A program made the translations under genes and the position numbers. DNA of 64,000 nt. It comes from Limonium bicolor. Its lineage: Eukaryota > Streptophyta > Magnoliopsida > Caryophyllales > Plumbaginaceae. The notes under the pieces were generated by a model. That model saw nothing but the letters and a program-made list of their open reading frames with translations. It was not told the origin of the DNA and made no database searches. Shown here piece by piece: positions 31,901-42,716 of this stretch. The stretch covers positions 97,685,298 through 97,749,297 of the forward strand of contig CM041783.1 of the NCBI GenBank assembly GCA_023374045.1, in the 5' to 3' direction. Each line of letters begins with the position of its first letter. Positions within the stretch are counted from its first letter, which is position 1.

Positions 31901-33755
31901 TGAATTTTTGAACAGCAGTTTGCACTAGTTTTAGTATATTTTAAAGCAAGAATTGAGCTTGAGTTGAGGAAGATTACCCTGATATTAAGACTTGTTTTTT
32001 CCTGAGTATGCCCTTGGTACTACTGGTATGTCTCGCACCTAGACAGAGCCAAGTGCCAAGGTGAGTTGCTGTCCGTTTCAGAATCTGATATCGAGAGTTT
32101 GAATTCTAGATTCATGGTAGTTTTATTTCTTCTTACTTGATTAGGAGCTAGTTTCATCCTTGGGTTTCTCTTCAGTTTGGATTGGCAGTCTGACTCAGGA
32201 ACTCTAGGCCTCACAACCAGACAGGCACAAGAAGAGATTTCAGGTTAGTTATCCTATATTTTTTTTTGGGCACCAATGTACAGATGGTACAGGTTGTGGA
32301 GGAAACTGGTTGTAAGTTTACCTTGGCCTGTCATTTTGAAACAGAAATGGGTTGTTCTGCCTAGGGAGATTTAGCACTCTTCATGGGTTTATTTCCCAGA
32401 CAGTGGTACGCAGGGAATGAGAAATATTAAATGTGTTAAGTGTGTTATCAGAAATAGCAGGGAGTATTAGATCAGGAAGGACAATGGGATTTCTTACCGA
32501 AAACATGGTCAACCAAGGTGGTCATGTTTGGTTCTTGTCGCTACATAAATCTGGGCATGTCTCCTCTGTATTTTACGTGGAGAAAAAAGGTAGAAGAGCT
32601 CCGGTAAAACAAGAAAGGAAAGCAGTGTTTAAGGCTCACCAAAATGATCAAGGAAGAAGGCTATACACTTGGGTGTTTTCTTCCTCCTCAACCTGGGTAT
32701 ACTCCTCTGGTTTTCCCACGTAAAGAGAGCAGAGAAGAGAGTTTAGTAGCAGCTGGGGATATTACCAAAAATGGAGAGGGAAGACTAGGCTAGATTCATG
32801 CAGATTTTACCTTGAGAAGTCACCTAGCTTGCTTCCCTTTCTTCTTCCAATTCCAACCGAAACTTCCCCCTGCTTCATCCAACCACTCGGCTCAGTTTGC
32901 TATGTCTTGGAGCAGCAACCGTGGTAGTTGGGTGTTGGTTCATGGTGAAAGAAACCACAAGGAGGGAGCTGGGAAGCTTATGACTGAAGAGGAGAAGGTA
33001 ATGAAAAAAAGGAAGGAGGGCTCGGTAATAACAAGGTAGCTTAGGCTTGGTCCAAGGAGTCAATATTTTGGGAAGTTCCCATATCTGAAACAGCCTCTAA
33101 AGCAGGTAGGAAATGTCGGATTAGACAGGAGGAGATGGGCTATTAGCTTAATATAATCTAATGCATGTTTTCTTACTTTAATAAAGTGGAGGTGATGGTC
33201 ACAATTGTTTGTTTTGTAACCGGCTACTCACTAAGGAAAAAACGGTCCTTATTAACCGGTAATGGAGGGTCAAGGTCAAAGGAAAAATATTGACCTTTGA
33301 CTAGCTTATAAGATTTAAGTGTTATTTTACATTATTTGATTATTATTCACAAACCAATGCACATATTTTTGATTTTTTTAAAAACTTGAATTAGGCATTT
33401 TAATGTGGTACATTATGTCGCATTAGTATATTTAAGGGTATTCAAGACCCTAAAATTAAACAAAACTCATTTTGGAGATAATCTCACAAAAATGTGCTTT
33501 AAGAAAGCTTAGCACATATTTTATGTTCTAGTGAGTTTCTGAGCTTGGTTTCCCTTGGAAATGGTTTTAATGTGTTCATAAAGGCTCAGGATAAAATTTT
33601 AGGTCGAACGGAGTTCGTTTGGGCATATAATCACCCTAAAAGGTCAAAGGGTGCAATTCTTGCTTTCTGTTAAACATTGTAGTGTTTAATTTATTTTTAT
33701 GGCATTTAGTTTAATTACATGTTTAAAAAATGTTTAATTATTTAGGGGTATTTCA

Positions 33756-33768
33756 ATCTACCCCCCTT
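33756..33768 (-). promoter_or_regulatory. Polypurine tract of element A (left copy)
   Basis: On the minus strand AAGGGGGGTAGAT directly precedes the LTR start TGAAATACCC. It is identical to the tracts at 48,280 and 61,250 and would prime plus-strand DNA synthesis. Confidence 0.85.
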
Positions 33769-34311
33769 AAAGAGACTTCGTCCCGAAGTCGTCTTTCTCG
33801 AATAGTTTATAACAACTTCCCATATAGCCCATAATGCACATCTATTTGATGTGGCATTCATGTATAATGCGTTGTGCTAATACTGCACATAGCCCTCAAT
33901 TGTGGCGTTATTCTAGGTATGACATCATATCCTATCAGTTCTACAAGCCTTGACAACATTCCACATTCCATCTCCATGTTTCAATTAGTATCTAAACGAT
34001 AATATGCTCGGTATCTAAACGATACAGTATGAACTGAATTCATAAGAGAGTACACACATATATATATCAATCATCAAACAATTCATACACACATATTCAT
34101 CCGAGTATCTCACAGGATACTTACATACATGTTCACAACATACACATGTGCGCAATGCGCAAACAAGCAACCAACAAAACACGTATGCCCCGCATACGAA
34201 CACACAAAACTAGACGCTCTACCCCTCTACCCCCCTTAAAAGGGTTACGCCCCCGTACCCTACAAGTACTCATAGCCGTTACTCGAAAAGCGCTGGATGC
34301 TTGGCTCTCAT

Positions 34312-34764
34312 CTAATCCTCTAACTCCCAAGTGGCCTCTTCGACCTCGTGGTTCGACCAAAGGATCTTGACCATGCAGACGGTCTTGTTCCTGGTCTCCC
34401 GCGTCATCGTATCTAGAATACGGAGTGGAGTCTCTTTGTAACTAAGAGACGGGTCTAGCTCCAAGTGCTCTGGCTGTAACACATGCGAGGGGTGAGGGAT
34501 GTATTTCTTCAGCTGAGATACGTGGAATACATCATGCACTCTCCTGAGCTCAGCAGATAAGTCTAACCTGTAAGCTAATGGGCTCACTCGCTCCGTAATA
34601 CGATACAGACCAACATACTTCGGGCTTAACTTGCCCTTCTGTCCAAAACGAAAGATGCCCTTCATAGGTGACACTCTAAGGAAGACTCGGTCGTCGACTA
34701 CGAACTCGAGATCTCTCCATCGGACGTCTGCATATGACTTCTGTCTATCCTGGGCAGCCTTCAT
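34312..34764 (-). pseudogene. Element A integrase C-terminus and chromodomain (left copy)
   Basis: An open stretch of 150 codons holds the C-terminal integrase region (AAQDRQKSYADVR, KLSPKYVGLYRI) and HDVFHVSQLKKYIPHP, then a type II chromodomain-like segment with ILDTMTRETRNK, VKILWSNHEVEEATWELED. The chromodomain of chromoviruses directs insertion to particular chromatin. A TAG ends the frame immediately before the last dozen or so codons, which continue in frame. The upstream TAG separates it from the integrase core. Confidence 0.85.
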
Positions 34765-34788
34765 GTTTCTACGTATCTGTAAGACATC

Positions 34789-35577
34789 CTATTTCACTTG
34801 CTCTAAGTATTCGGGTCCAAGGAATGTGTTCTCGCTAGCCTCGTCCCAGCAGAGAGGTGTCCTACATGGTCTACCATATAACGCCTGGAATGGTGGCATC
34901 TGAATCAACGCGTGATAGCTGTTGTTGTAGGCAAACTTAATCAGGTGTAACCGATCAATCCAGCTCTCTTGGAAATCTAGGGCGCATGCTCGGAGCATGT
35001 CCTCCAATGTCTGGATGGTTCTCTTACTCTGACCATCCGTTTACGGGTGAAAGGCGGTACTTAGCTTCAGCTTTGTACCCAAAGCCTCCTAAACTTGCCC
35101 CCAAAACCGTGATAGGAATCGAGGGTCTCTATCTAACACAATCGTCTTTGTTACGCCATGGTGTTTGATGATTTCTCGCTGGAAAAGATCCGCTAGCTTG
35201 GGAACTTTCCAAGTGTCCCTGATAGGAATAAACTTAGCCACTTTCGTCAATCTGTCGACGATCACCCAAATGGTGTTCGCACCTCCCTTAGTCGGTGGAA
35301 GGCCGACAACAAAATCCATGGATAGATCCTCGAACTTCCAGTACGGAATGGGCATAGGCTGCACTAGGCCTCCTAGTCTTCTGTGCTCGAACTTGGCTTT
35401 CTGACAAGTCAAGCAGCGGGTAACAAACTCCGCTACATCCTTCTTCATACCTCTCCACCAAAAGTGAGTCTTCGGGTCTTTGTACATTTTCGACGATCCC
35501 GGATGGATGGACAAGGAAGAGCAATGAGCTTCACTAAGTATCTTCTTTTTCAACTCTTGGCTGGACTCTGGATGCAC
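34789..35577 (-). pseudogene. Element A integrase, zinc and catalytic core (left copy)
   Basis: The zinc-binding part has EAHCSSLSIHPGSSKMY and CLTCQKAKFEHRR. The catalytic core has the first Asp in LSMDFVVGLPP, the second in VLDRDPRFLSRFW and the Glu in TLEDMLRACAL, so all three catalytic residues are visible. The frame is broken by a TAG after FWGQV and a TAA inside the TDGQS motif region; both positions are usually Gln in this family. A 1-bp deletion near 35,573 separates it from the upstream RNase H frame; the right copy lacks this deletion. Confidence 0.85.
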
Positions 35578-35695
35578 AATCTTCCATTCAATCTGATCAG
35601 TCCATCATCACTGAGTTTGAAATCATACTTCTGCCCCTCGAATGTGCCGTCAACTAACTGCTGCCTGTGATGGTCTGTATGTACTGGTCGCTCTC

Positions 35696-36313
35696 CTAAG
35701 CACAACGCACTTCTTCGACTAGGCTAATGTTTGTTGACATGGCATGTAAGGAGTGAGCTCTCCGGCTCAGGGCATCGGCTACTATGTTCGCCTTCCCCTC
35801 CTTGTACTTGAGGTCGATGTTGTAGTCTTTCAAGAACTCGATCCATCGCCTCTGCCTCATGTTCAGATCTTTCTGGGTGAATAGATACTGAAGGCTCTTG
35901 TGATCAGAGTATATCATCACTGTCACACCATACAAGTAATGTCTCCATATCTTCAAAGCAAAAACAACTGCTCCCAGCTCTAGATCATGTGTCGGGTAGT
36001 TCTCCTCATGTTTCTTCAGCTGTGGGGAGGCGTAGGCCATGACCTTCCCGTGCTGTATGAGTACGCACCCTAGCCCCGTACCTGAGGCATCACAGTACAC
36101 TTCGAACCCGTCGGTCCCTTCAGGAATGGTGAGTACGGGAGCTGACGTCAGAAGGTCCTTCAGGGTCTGAAAGGAACGCTCGCAATCCTCAGTCCACACA
36201 AACTGAGCGTCCTTCTTCATCAAATTAGTCATAGGCTTGGCTACTTTGGAGAAGTCTTTCACAAAACTCCTGTAGTAACCAGCCAACCCCAAGAAACTAC
36301 GGATATCGGTCAC
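35696..36313 (-). pseudogene. Element A RT connection and RNase H (left copy)
   Basis: It opens with [20 protein letters not shown] (end of the RT thumb/connection) and contains the RNase H order [50 protein letters not shown] and [15 protein letters not shown]. It is in the same frame as the RT segment upstream, from which only one TAG separates it; another TAG follows at its end. The first codon reported here is GTG within the polyprotein, not a real start. Confidence 0.85.
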
Positions 36314-36319
36314 TGTCTT

Positions 36320-37225
36320 CTATCTCGGCCAGCTCTTGATTGTCTCTATCTTCGCAGGGTCGACGGATATGCCGCTGGCTGAAATGATATGCCCCAAGAA
36401 TGCCACGCTATCTAGCCAAAACTCACACTTCGAGAGCTTGGCGTATAGCTGGTCCTCTCTCATAATCTGTAGAACTCGCCTGAGGTGTGCTTCGTGGTCC
36501 TCCTTAGTCTTAGAGTAGACTAGGATGTCATCGATGAATACCACCACTGATGAGTCGAGCTGCTCTCTGAACAGACGGTTCATGAGGTCCATGAATACTG
36601 CAGGTGCATTTGACAATCCAAATGGCATCACGGTAAACTCGTAGTGACCGTAGCGTGTCCGGAATGTTGTATTCTCTATGTCTCTCTCAGTAATGCGAAT
36701 CTGATGGTAGCCTAATCTCAGGTCGATCTTTGAGAACACTGCTGCACCTCTGAGCTGATCAAACAAGTTGTTGATGCGTGGGAGAGGGTATTTGTTTTTT
36801 ACTGATACGGCATTTAGTTCCCTGTAGTCGATGCGGAGTCGCATGTTCCCATCTTTCTTCTTGACAAACAATACCGGCGCTCCCCATGGAGATACACTCG
36901 GTCTGATAAAGCCCTTGTTCAGTAGATCCTCTAACTGAACCTTCAACTCTTTCATCTCTGCTGGCGCCATCCGGTAGGGTGCCTTGGCAATAGACCCCAT
37001 GCCCGGCATAAGATCAATGGCGAACTCCACCTCTCGCACTGATGGCATGCCTGGTAACTCCTCAGGAAACAGATCAGGGAATTCGGATACCACTGGTATA
37101 TCCAAATCCATCTGCTCCTCTTGCCTCGTATCGTGGACATAACATATATATGCGGTGTGGCCCTTCCTCACTTCTTTCATCAAAGTCAAAGTAGATACAA
37201 TTTTGATGGTGGGTTCCTTCGGCAC
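36320..37225 (-). pseudogene. Element A reverse transcriptase (left copy)
   Basis: Three hundred open codons with the gypsy RT blocks: [63 protein letters not shown] and the catalytic [12 protein letters not shown], then [18 protein letters not shown]. The catalytic double Asp is present. It is in frame with the protease region, with one TAG between them. The right copy of this segment has lost frame near the catalytic motif, so the left one is better preserved. Confidence 0.9.
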
Positions 37226-37306
37226 ACTACGGTAGGAAATAGCCTTGCCCCCCGGGCTTTTGAGTAACAGTCGGTGCTCGGCACAATGTATCCGGCCCTT
37301 GTGTCT

Positions 37307-37600
37307 CTACAGCCAATCTATACCGATGATGACGTCGAAACCCAACCCTATGAATTCGGTCACGTCGATGGGGAAAATCTCGTCCCGTATAACAGTTTGC
37401 AAATCGTAGTAGCGTCCCGTGCATCGCACTCCCTCCCTGGATCGTAACGTGACGATGAAGTCAGAGAGGTGCTCCGGGGTCAGTCCCAACTTCTTTGCAA
37501 AAGAAGAGGAAACGAAGGAGTGAGACGTCCCCGAGTCAAATAAGACTAATGCATCGGTGCCATTCACAGGGAAGGTACCTGTAGCATTTCGGTTTAAATT
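37307..37600 (-). pseudogene. Element A aspartic protease, gag end missing (left copy)
   Basis: Retropepsin-like active site LVLFDSGTSHSFVSSSFAKK and the second conserved region [11 protein letters not shown] are present. The frame is open upstream only to about 37,600, where element sequence stops; no gag zinc knuckle precedes it. A TAG follows the WL pair. Fewer than 100 residues of the polyprotein upstream part survive. Confidence 0.8.
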
Positions 37601-37604
37601 AGCA

Positions 37605-37992
37605 CCATGGCTACACGGTTATATTCATTAGTTTGGCTAGTTTCTAGCCTTACTAGTGATGACATTGCCAATCACCTTGGCTTGCGCCGCATTCAGAATG
37701 TTGAGGTTCCTCCTCCTTCTTTCTCATTCTTGGCCTGGATTAATAAGTCATATAAGAACAAGACTGATAACAATTGTACGAAAGAACTTCGAATCTCCGA
37801 TTTTATTTACTCAACAAAACATTACAATATACTTGCATACAAAGCTAGTAGCTTTCAATCATTACATCAGTACTCTCTAAAAGTAAAGATTAGACGCCCT
37901 GGTTTGATGTGGGTAGCGTTTACTAAAGCTGGTGGTGCGGTGTTCAACTTAACCCGCTTGATTCCGTGATACACTAATCTCGAATCTCCGCC
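37605..37992. other. Segment of uncertain origin between protease and LTR fragment
   Basis: About 390 bp that match neither the LTR nor a recognisable gag. On the minus strand the last 60-100 bp (LNILNAAQAKVIGN) might be a gag tail. On the plus strand a 120-codon ORF starts at 37,607, but it is not conserved in frame in the right copy, so I do not call it a gene. Sequence GAATCTCCG..GATTTACT occurs twice around it (about 37,791 and 37,982). Confidence 0.35.
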
Positions 37993-38560
37993 GATTTACT
38001 TAGGTGTATTAGATATATGTTGGGTTTATTAATAAGCTAATAAAACACCCTCATTCCATTAGCAATTCAGTTATACAGACACTCAGGTTTTCAGTAGGAT
38101 TAAGAAACCAAAATATCAAAACCTGCTATCCTCTCTTTCTTTCCTTTCTGTTTGTTCACCAATTCGACTTTAAATTTTTCCCCCAAGTGTGTATAACTTA
38201 CTTAAGTATGTTAGAGATGTTTTAGGTTCATTAGTAATTCAATACCACCCCTTATAACCTCTGTAACATGGTTATACAGAAGTTCCATGTTTCAGGAAAA
38301 ACTGTAAACTGAAGCTAAGCTTCTGCACTCTACTACTTCTACTACTCATTTTAATGTGCTACTGTTTTTCTCCAACATTCCTAGCTTGTTTATGAATTAG
38401 TCAAGTGTGTAAGCAACCTTTCAAGCCAATCATCACGCCAACACATACCTCATATAACCTCTGGAAACCAATGTTACAGAACACAAGTTACATAACCAAA
38501 CTTCCAGCTTCTGCATATCTGTTTTCTTTCTCTTTTTCCTTCCTCAATATTCTCACATGT
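37993..38560 (-). repeat. Fragment of element A 5' LTR
   Basis: It matches about 31,205-31,770 of the 3' LTR in the same orientation. The fragment is cut on one side by deletion into the internal region and on the other by insertion of element B after CACATGT. Confidence 0.85.
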
Positions 38561-41500
38561 TGAAATACACCAAACTTACATATAGTGAATAAAATTATTC
38601 TAATCCGTATTTAAGGCCTAATAATGCTTAAGTAATATTGCTAAGGAAAAATAAATCCAAAAGAAATAGAGAAACGCTTAAAAAGCGAAAAACGCTAAAT
38701 AAGCGTTAAATAACCATAGGAGGTATGAGACCTCAGTTAGTGTATTATATGGATTCTAAGGGCTTAATAAGACCTAAATAATATATGGGAAACAACTCCC
38801 GAAGAAACAGATCCAAAGAATGAATAAAAACGCTAATAGAGCTTTAGCGCACGTTTTTCAAGGAAACCCGAAAACGTGATTCTAAGTGGTCAACGAACCC
38901 GTAAAAATTATAAATCATTAAATAACGATTATTAAGCATTAATGGAAGCTTAATAACCAATAAAAATAAAGAAACTAGAAAATTCCGGAAAACGGCCCGG
39001 TTAGTGAATAGTATCAAAACCGGGTAAAATAACACGCGTTTTCTGTAAAAGACGAAAAATGCTCCAACTAGTAGTAATGTGAGGGGCCGGTTTTAATGAG
39101 TTAATTAACCCCTCTCTCACACACTCACACAAGTAACTAATAAATAAACCAAAAAGCAAAAAGCAAAAATAAAGTAAAAAGGGAAGGGGGATACACTCTC
39201 ACCTCTACTCCCTCACACCCTCACGTACTGCACTCCCTCCTCCCTCTCTGATTTCTCTTCTTCCTTCTTGCGACAGCCATGGCGATTTGCCAAAACTTCA
39301 CACAGCCCTCATCTTCTCTCCTCTTGTTGAAGGCTCAATCCTTCTCCAAATGCAACAAAAATTACACCATTAGATTCCCCTTGCAAAGGAGATCATCTTC
39401 CTCATTTCACAAATTGAAAACACCCATTTTCATCTCCATGGGTATTCTCCATTTGAAGGTTTGAGACCACCATTGGAAGCTCCTCCTTCTTCATGATGTT
39501 TTAAGGTAAAAATAATCTTGAAAACTCATCATTTCCTAGCCCTTGTTGGCAAAACGAAATTTATGTTGAAACCTTGCCTTGTTCCTTGTATTCCAGCCGA
39601 CTTTGGCTTCTCCCATGGGCTAGAAATCTCACTCTCTTGCTAACCAAGGACCTCACTCGTTGGTTGTAAGGTAACGTTCTTTCTAAACCCTAAAAATAAC
39701 TAAATTCTAGGGTTAGTTATGAATGAATGATAAGTTAGAATTGTGTATTGGTATGGGCTGTAGCATTGGAGTGTGGACTCCATTTGGAACCGAGAACAAG
39801 AAGGAAAGGAAGGAAAAGAAAGAATAAAGGAAGAGAAGGAGAAGAAAGAAAAAGGAACAAAAATCACAAGGTAAATGCATTACCTTGAGTTAGTTTTGCA
39901 TTGTGTAGTGTAAGGGATTTTGGGTATTGGAAATATGTAAAGTATGTGGTAATGAGTAGTAAGTATATTGTAGTATAATGAGGAAGAGAATGTGACAGTT
40001 TTGGAAGTTTTAAAAGATGTTTAAAAGCTTGGGAAAACATTGGATAATGAGTATGTTTGTGCAGGGAATGTATGTGTGAAATAGTGTTGTTTGATGTTGG
40101 TACTGATATGGGAATTGGAATGAATGTGTGGGCTGAAAATGTATGTGGGCAATGTTAAAAATATAGGGGAACCTCTGCCCAAATTTGTATGGAAATAGGA
40201 GGACTTAGTTGTGTAAGAGGAAAAACTACGTAGGTAATAACTAGGTGAATTTGGAGAGTCTAAGTGAGTAGTTTAGTACTTTGTGACAGATTTGGAAGAG
40301 AGTTTAAGTAATGGGATGGAACTAGGATTGAGGTAATGCATTGAGGATGTTAGGAGTAGCATTAGAAGAGGGAGTATTGAATGGTAAAGAGGAAGGGAAA
40401 AATCTGTAGCAATTGTTGAAGAAAGAAAAACTGTAACAGTGGAGAAAAACTGACAGTGGAGTGTATTTCGTAACAGATTTTGATAGAGGTGGATTAGGCT
40501 AGTTTAAAGTGCTTAATCAATGCTAAAATATGCTAGATTATATGTAAGAATAATGGGGAAGAGATTGGTAGAAATTTGGAGTTTGAAACATAGTAAAAAA
40601 AACTAGCATGTATGTAAGTACTGCAACTTGTCCGGGTTTGCAAACAAGTACGCAAACCCGGACCAGTCAAAAAACTCGACAGATTGTAATTCAGAAGGAG
40701 TGGTCTGGGTTTGCAAACTAGGACCTAAACCCGGACCACCCCTAAAATACAGCCGAGAGGTTTTACAAAGACATGGTCCGGGTTTGTAAACTATGACCTA
40801 AACCCGGACCACATAGAAACATACCCGAGAGAACTACAATTGTATGGTCCGGGTTTGTAAACGCTTCCCTAAACCCGGACCACACACAAATCTGTCCAGA
40901 AAACGAATTCCAGTATTGGTCCGGGTTTGTATCCCCGGACACAAACCCAGACCACCCCAAAATTGTACAGAATGAGTTTAAAAGGTATTCTAAGGATGGG
41001 TGATGATGGGTAATGATAGTATAAGATAATTAAGACATGATTAATGATGTTTAATGGTCATTAAGGCTATAAACAAGCTTAGAAAATAATTGTAAGTAAG
41101 TAACTTAAGTAAATGTATTTAAGTAACAAAGAGTTATTAAGTATAAACTAGGAAACTTTAGGAAAGTAATAAGTAAGGTTAATTATGGATAATTAACCAT
41201 CCAACTGTATGTATGTGATAGGATTCAAATAGTTGAACACCGAAGGGAGTCGGTGAGTCCAAAGTCAACGGTGAAAGGTATGATTTCTTCATGCCCTGTA
41301 TCCTAATCTTGTTACCCCGATTTGTGTGCTTATTTGATCACCTAAATAAGATAAATGCATGAATCGGACTATATTGCACTTACTTGTGCTTGATTTATGT
41401 GTTCTTGATATTTATTGTCTTGAACACTAGTTTGTTTAATTCATGAAATATATGAATGAAGATGAAGTGTATGTGTACCTTGTAGTGTACTTGTGTATTG

Positions 41501-42699
41501 TATTGTATTTCGTGTGGATGTATATATGAGCAATGTATTGTATTATTGTGGCTTGGATGTGTGACTTCTACTAATTCCTAACTACCTAACTTCTAACGTA
41601 AGTAATAAGTAAATTGGAATGAGTAGAAGTCCGATATAGCTTCGGCCACGCGTGAGGATGAGGAGACACAAGAGGTTGGATCCGATTCCTGGTTCTTAAA
41701 CTGGTCCACGGCCCAAACCCCTTAAATGGGTAGCATCCTGGATTGGTGAACCAAGTAAATCCCGGTGGTGGGACAGAGTAGTCCCCGGGCCGGAGGTCCC
41801 GACGACTTAACATGAGTAAGAGTAAGTAAGTAAAGTATGAGTATGTATAGTGTAACGAGTAAAAGAGTAATCTCCACCCGATTAACCCGGGTGGACAAAA
41901 AGGAGCTAACAAGTATGGTGTATTGTGTATGTATTGCTTATGTATTGTATATGTATTGTGGATTGTGGATTTCGGAAAAAGGTAAGTTTGTATTTGTTGG
42001 CTTGTATGGTTTACCTCGTATGGATTGAAGTGTATGTATGTGTTCCTTGTGTAAAGTATTGTAGTATTATGTATGAAGGCATGTATGCATGTATGTATGA
42101 ATAAAATGAACTGCATGTATTCGACCAAGTGGTCGGCGTACCCTCACTAGTACGCGGGGTATGCGGTTATCATATTCAGCGAAAGCTGACCCCCTAGGGG
42201 GAACGTTTTTAGTGTGCAGGTATCCGAAGCGGATATGGTCAAGGTAAGAAACCGGTGGCTACACTTGGATAGTTAGAAGTAGAATGTAGAAGTGCACTAA
42301 AAGGCACACCCCTTGTACCTAGAAAGTGAGTAGTTTGTGAGGAATGGGTAGTGGTTAGACTCTTAATGAGTGTGTATGGAATTGAAAGAGGTATTGTACT
42401 TGTATAAGGATCTTAGTAAAACTCGGTGTATTATACTGTATTGAACTTATGGAGTATTGTAATGAATGGGAAGTTCTAGCATTTGAATTGGTAATTGGAG
42501 TATGTATTGTAAGTGTGTAGTACTCGGATATTCCGGTCCATCAAACCGATGTTGTATGTAGTAGTAAGTCTTGTTGGTTACGTGGGTGGCTAACGGCAAT
42601 GTATCACCCACCGTTGTGTAAGTATGTATCCGCTGCGTAAGTCTGGATTGTATAAGGAGATTGGACGGTAATGACAGTATTGGCGGTAGGGGTGTTACA
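38561..42699 (+). repeat. 5' LTR of element B, 4139 bp
   Basis: It starts TGAAATACACCAAAC and ends GGTAGGGGTGTTACA, directly before the primer binding site. The first 378 bp recur at 48,293. It contains an array of hairpins (40628-40956) and long stretches of TATGTA-like simple sequence near 41,400-42,120. ORFs inside, such as the 180-codon minus-strand one near 41,586, are low-complexity readings of those stretches. Confidence 0.9.
40628..40956. repeat. Five hairpins at about 72-bp spacing in the B LTR
   Basis: Five units each contain GGTCCGGGTTTG, a loop of about 10-14 bases, and AAACCCGGACC, giving stems of 10-12 bp. The units start near 40,630, 40,703, 40,776, 40,847 and 40,919. The stems are strongly conserved, while linkers and loops vary. 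The inverted copy lies at 54,079-54,405. Confidence 0.9.
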
Positions 42700-42704
42700 A
42701 AAAG

Positions 42705-42716
42705 TGGTATCAGAGC
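42705..42716 (+). promoter_or_regulatory. Primer binding site of element B
   Basis: TGGTATCAGAGC, 5 bp after the LTR end, is complementary to the 3' end of plant initiator tRNA-Met, the usual primer of plant gypsy and copia elements. Confidence 0.9.

Larger units (their letters stand above)
26495..33755 (-). repeat. 3' LTR of element A, about 5.9 kb plus inserted CACTA
   Basis: On the minus strand it starts TGAAATACCCCTAAATAATT directly after the polypurine tract and ends GAGAGGGGTGTTACA, a proper TG...CA terminus. Its length is 7261 bp including 1367 bp of CACTA element and target duplication. The region near 26,880-26,950 (complement GCATACTCAGCG...CGCTGAGCC) holds a hairpin like that in other gypsy LTRs of this type. 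The right half of it is repeat-rich (see 30128-31900). An LTR of this length is large even for Tekay-clade elements. Confidence 0.75.
26495..38560 (-). mobile_element. Element A (left copy): 5'-truncated Tekay/Del-type chromovirus
   Basis: Minus-strand Ty3/gypsy element made of a 3' LTR (26495-33755, with a CACTA insertion), polypurine tract, broken pol (34312-37600), a short unexplained segment and only a 568-bp fragment of the 5' LTR (37993-38560). The clade call rests on the pol order PR-RT-RNase H-integrase and on a C-terminal chromodomain after HDVFHVSQLKKY. gag is essentially missing. From 31,023 upward it is duplicated in inverted orientation in the right half of the window. Confidence 0.85.

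Noticed and set aside
34312..37600. Stop codon reassignment (TAG/TAA as Gln) in A pol
   Set aside because: Not known for plant nuclear genes, and separate frameshifts in the same gene point to decay.
37607..37969. 120-codon plus-strand ORF next to the protease
   Set aside because: Antisense to the element; the right copy shifts frame and ends differently.
41586..42128. 180-codon minus-strand ORF in the B LTR
   Set aside because: Translation of TATGTA-like simple sequence (His, Thr, Tyr, Ile rich); the right-arm copy is frameshifted.
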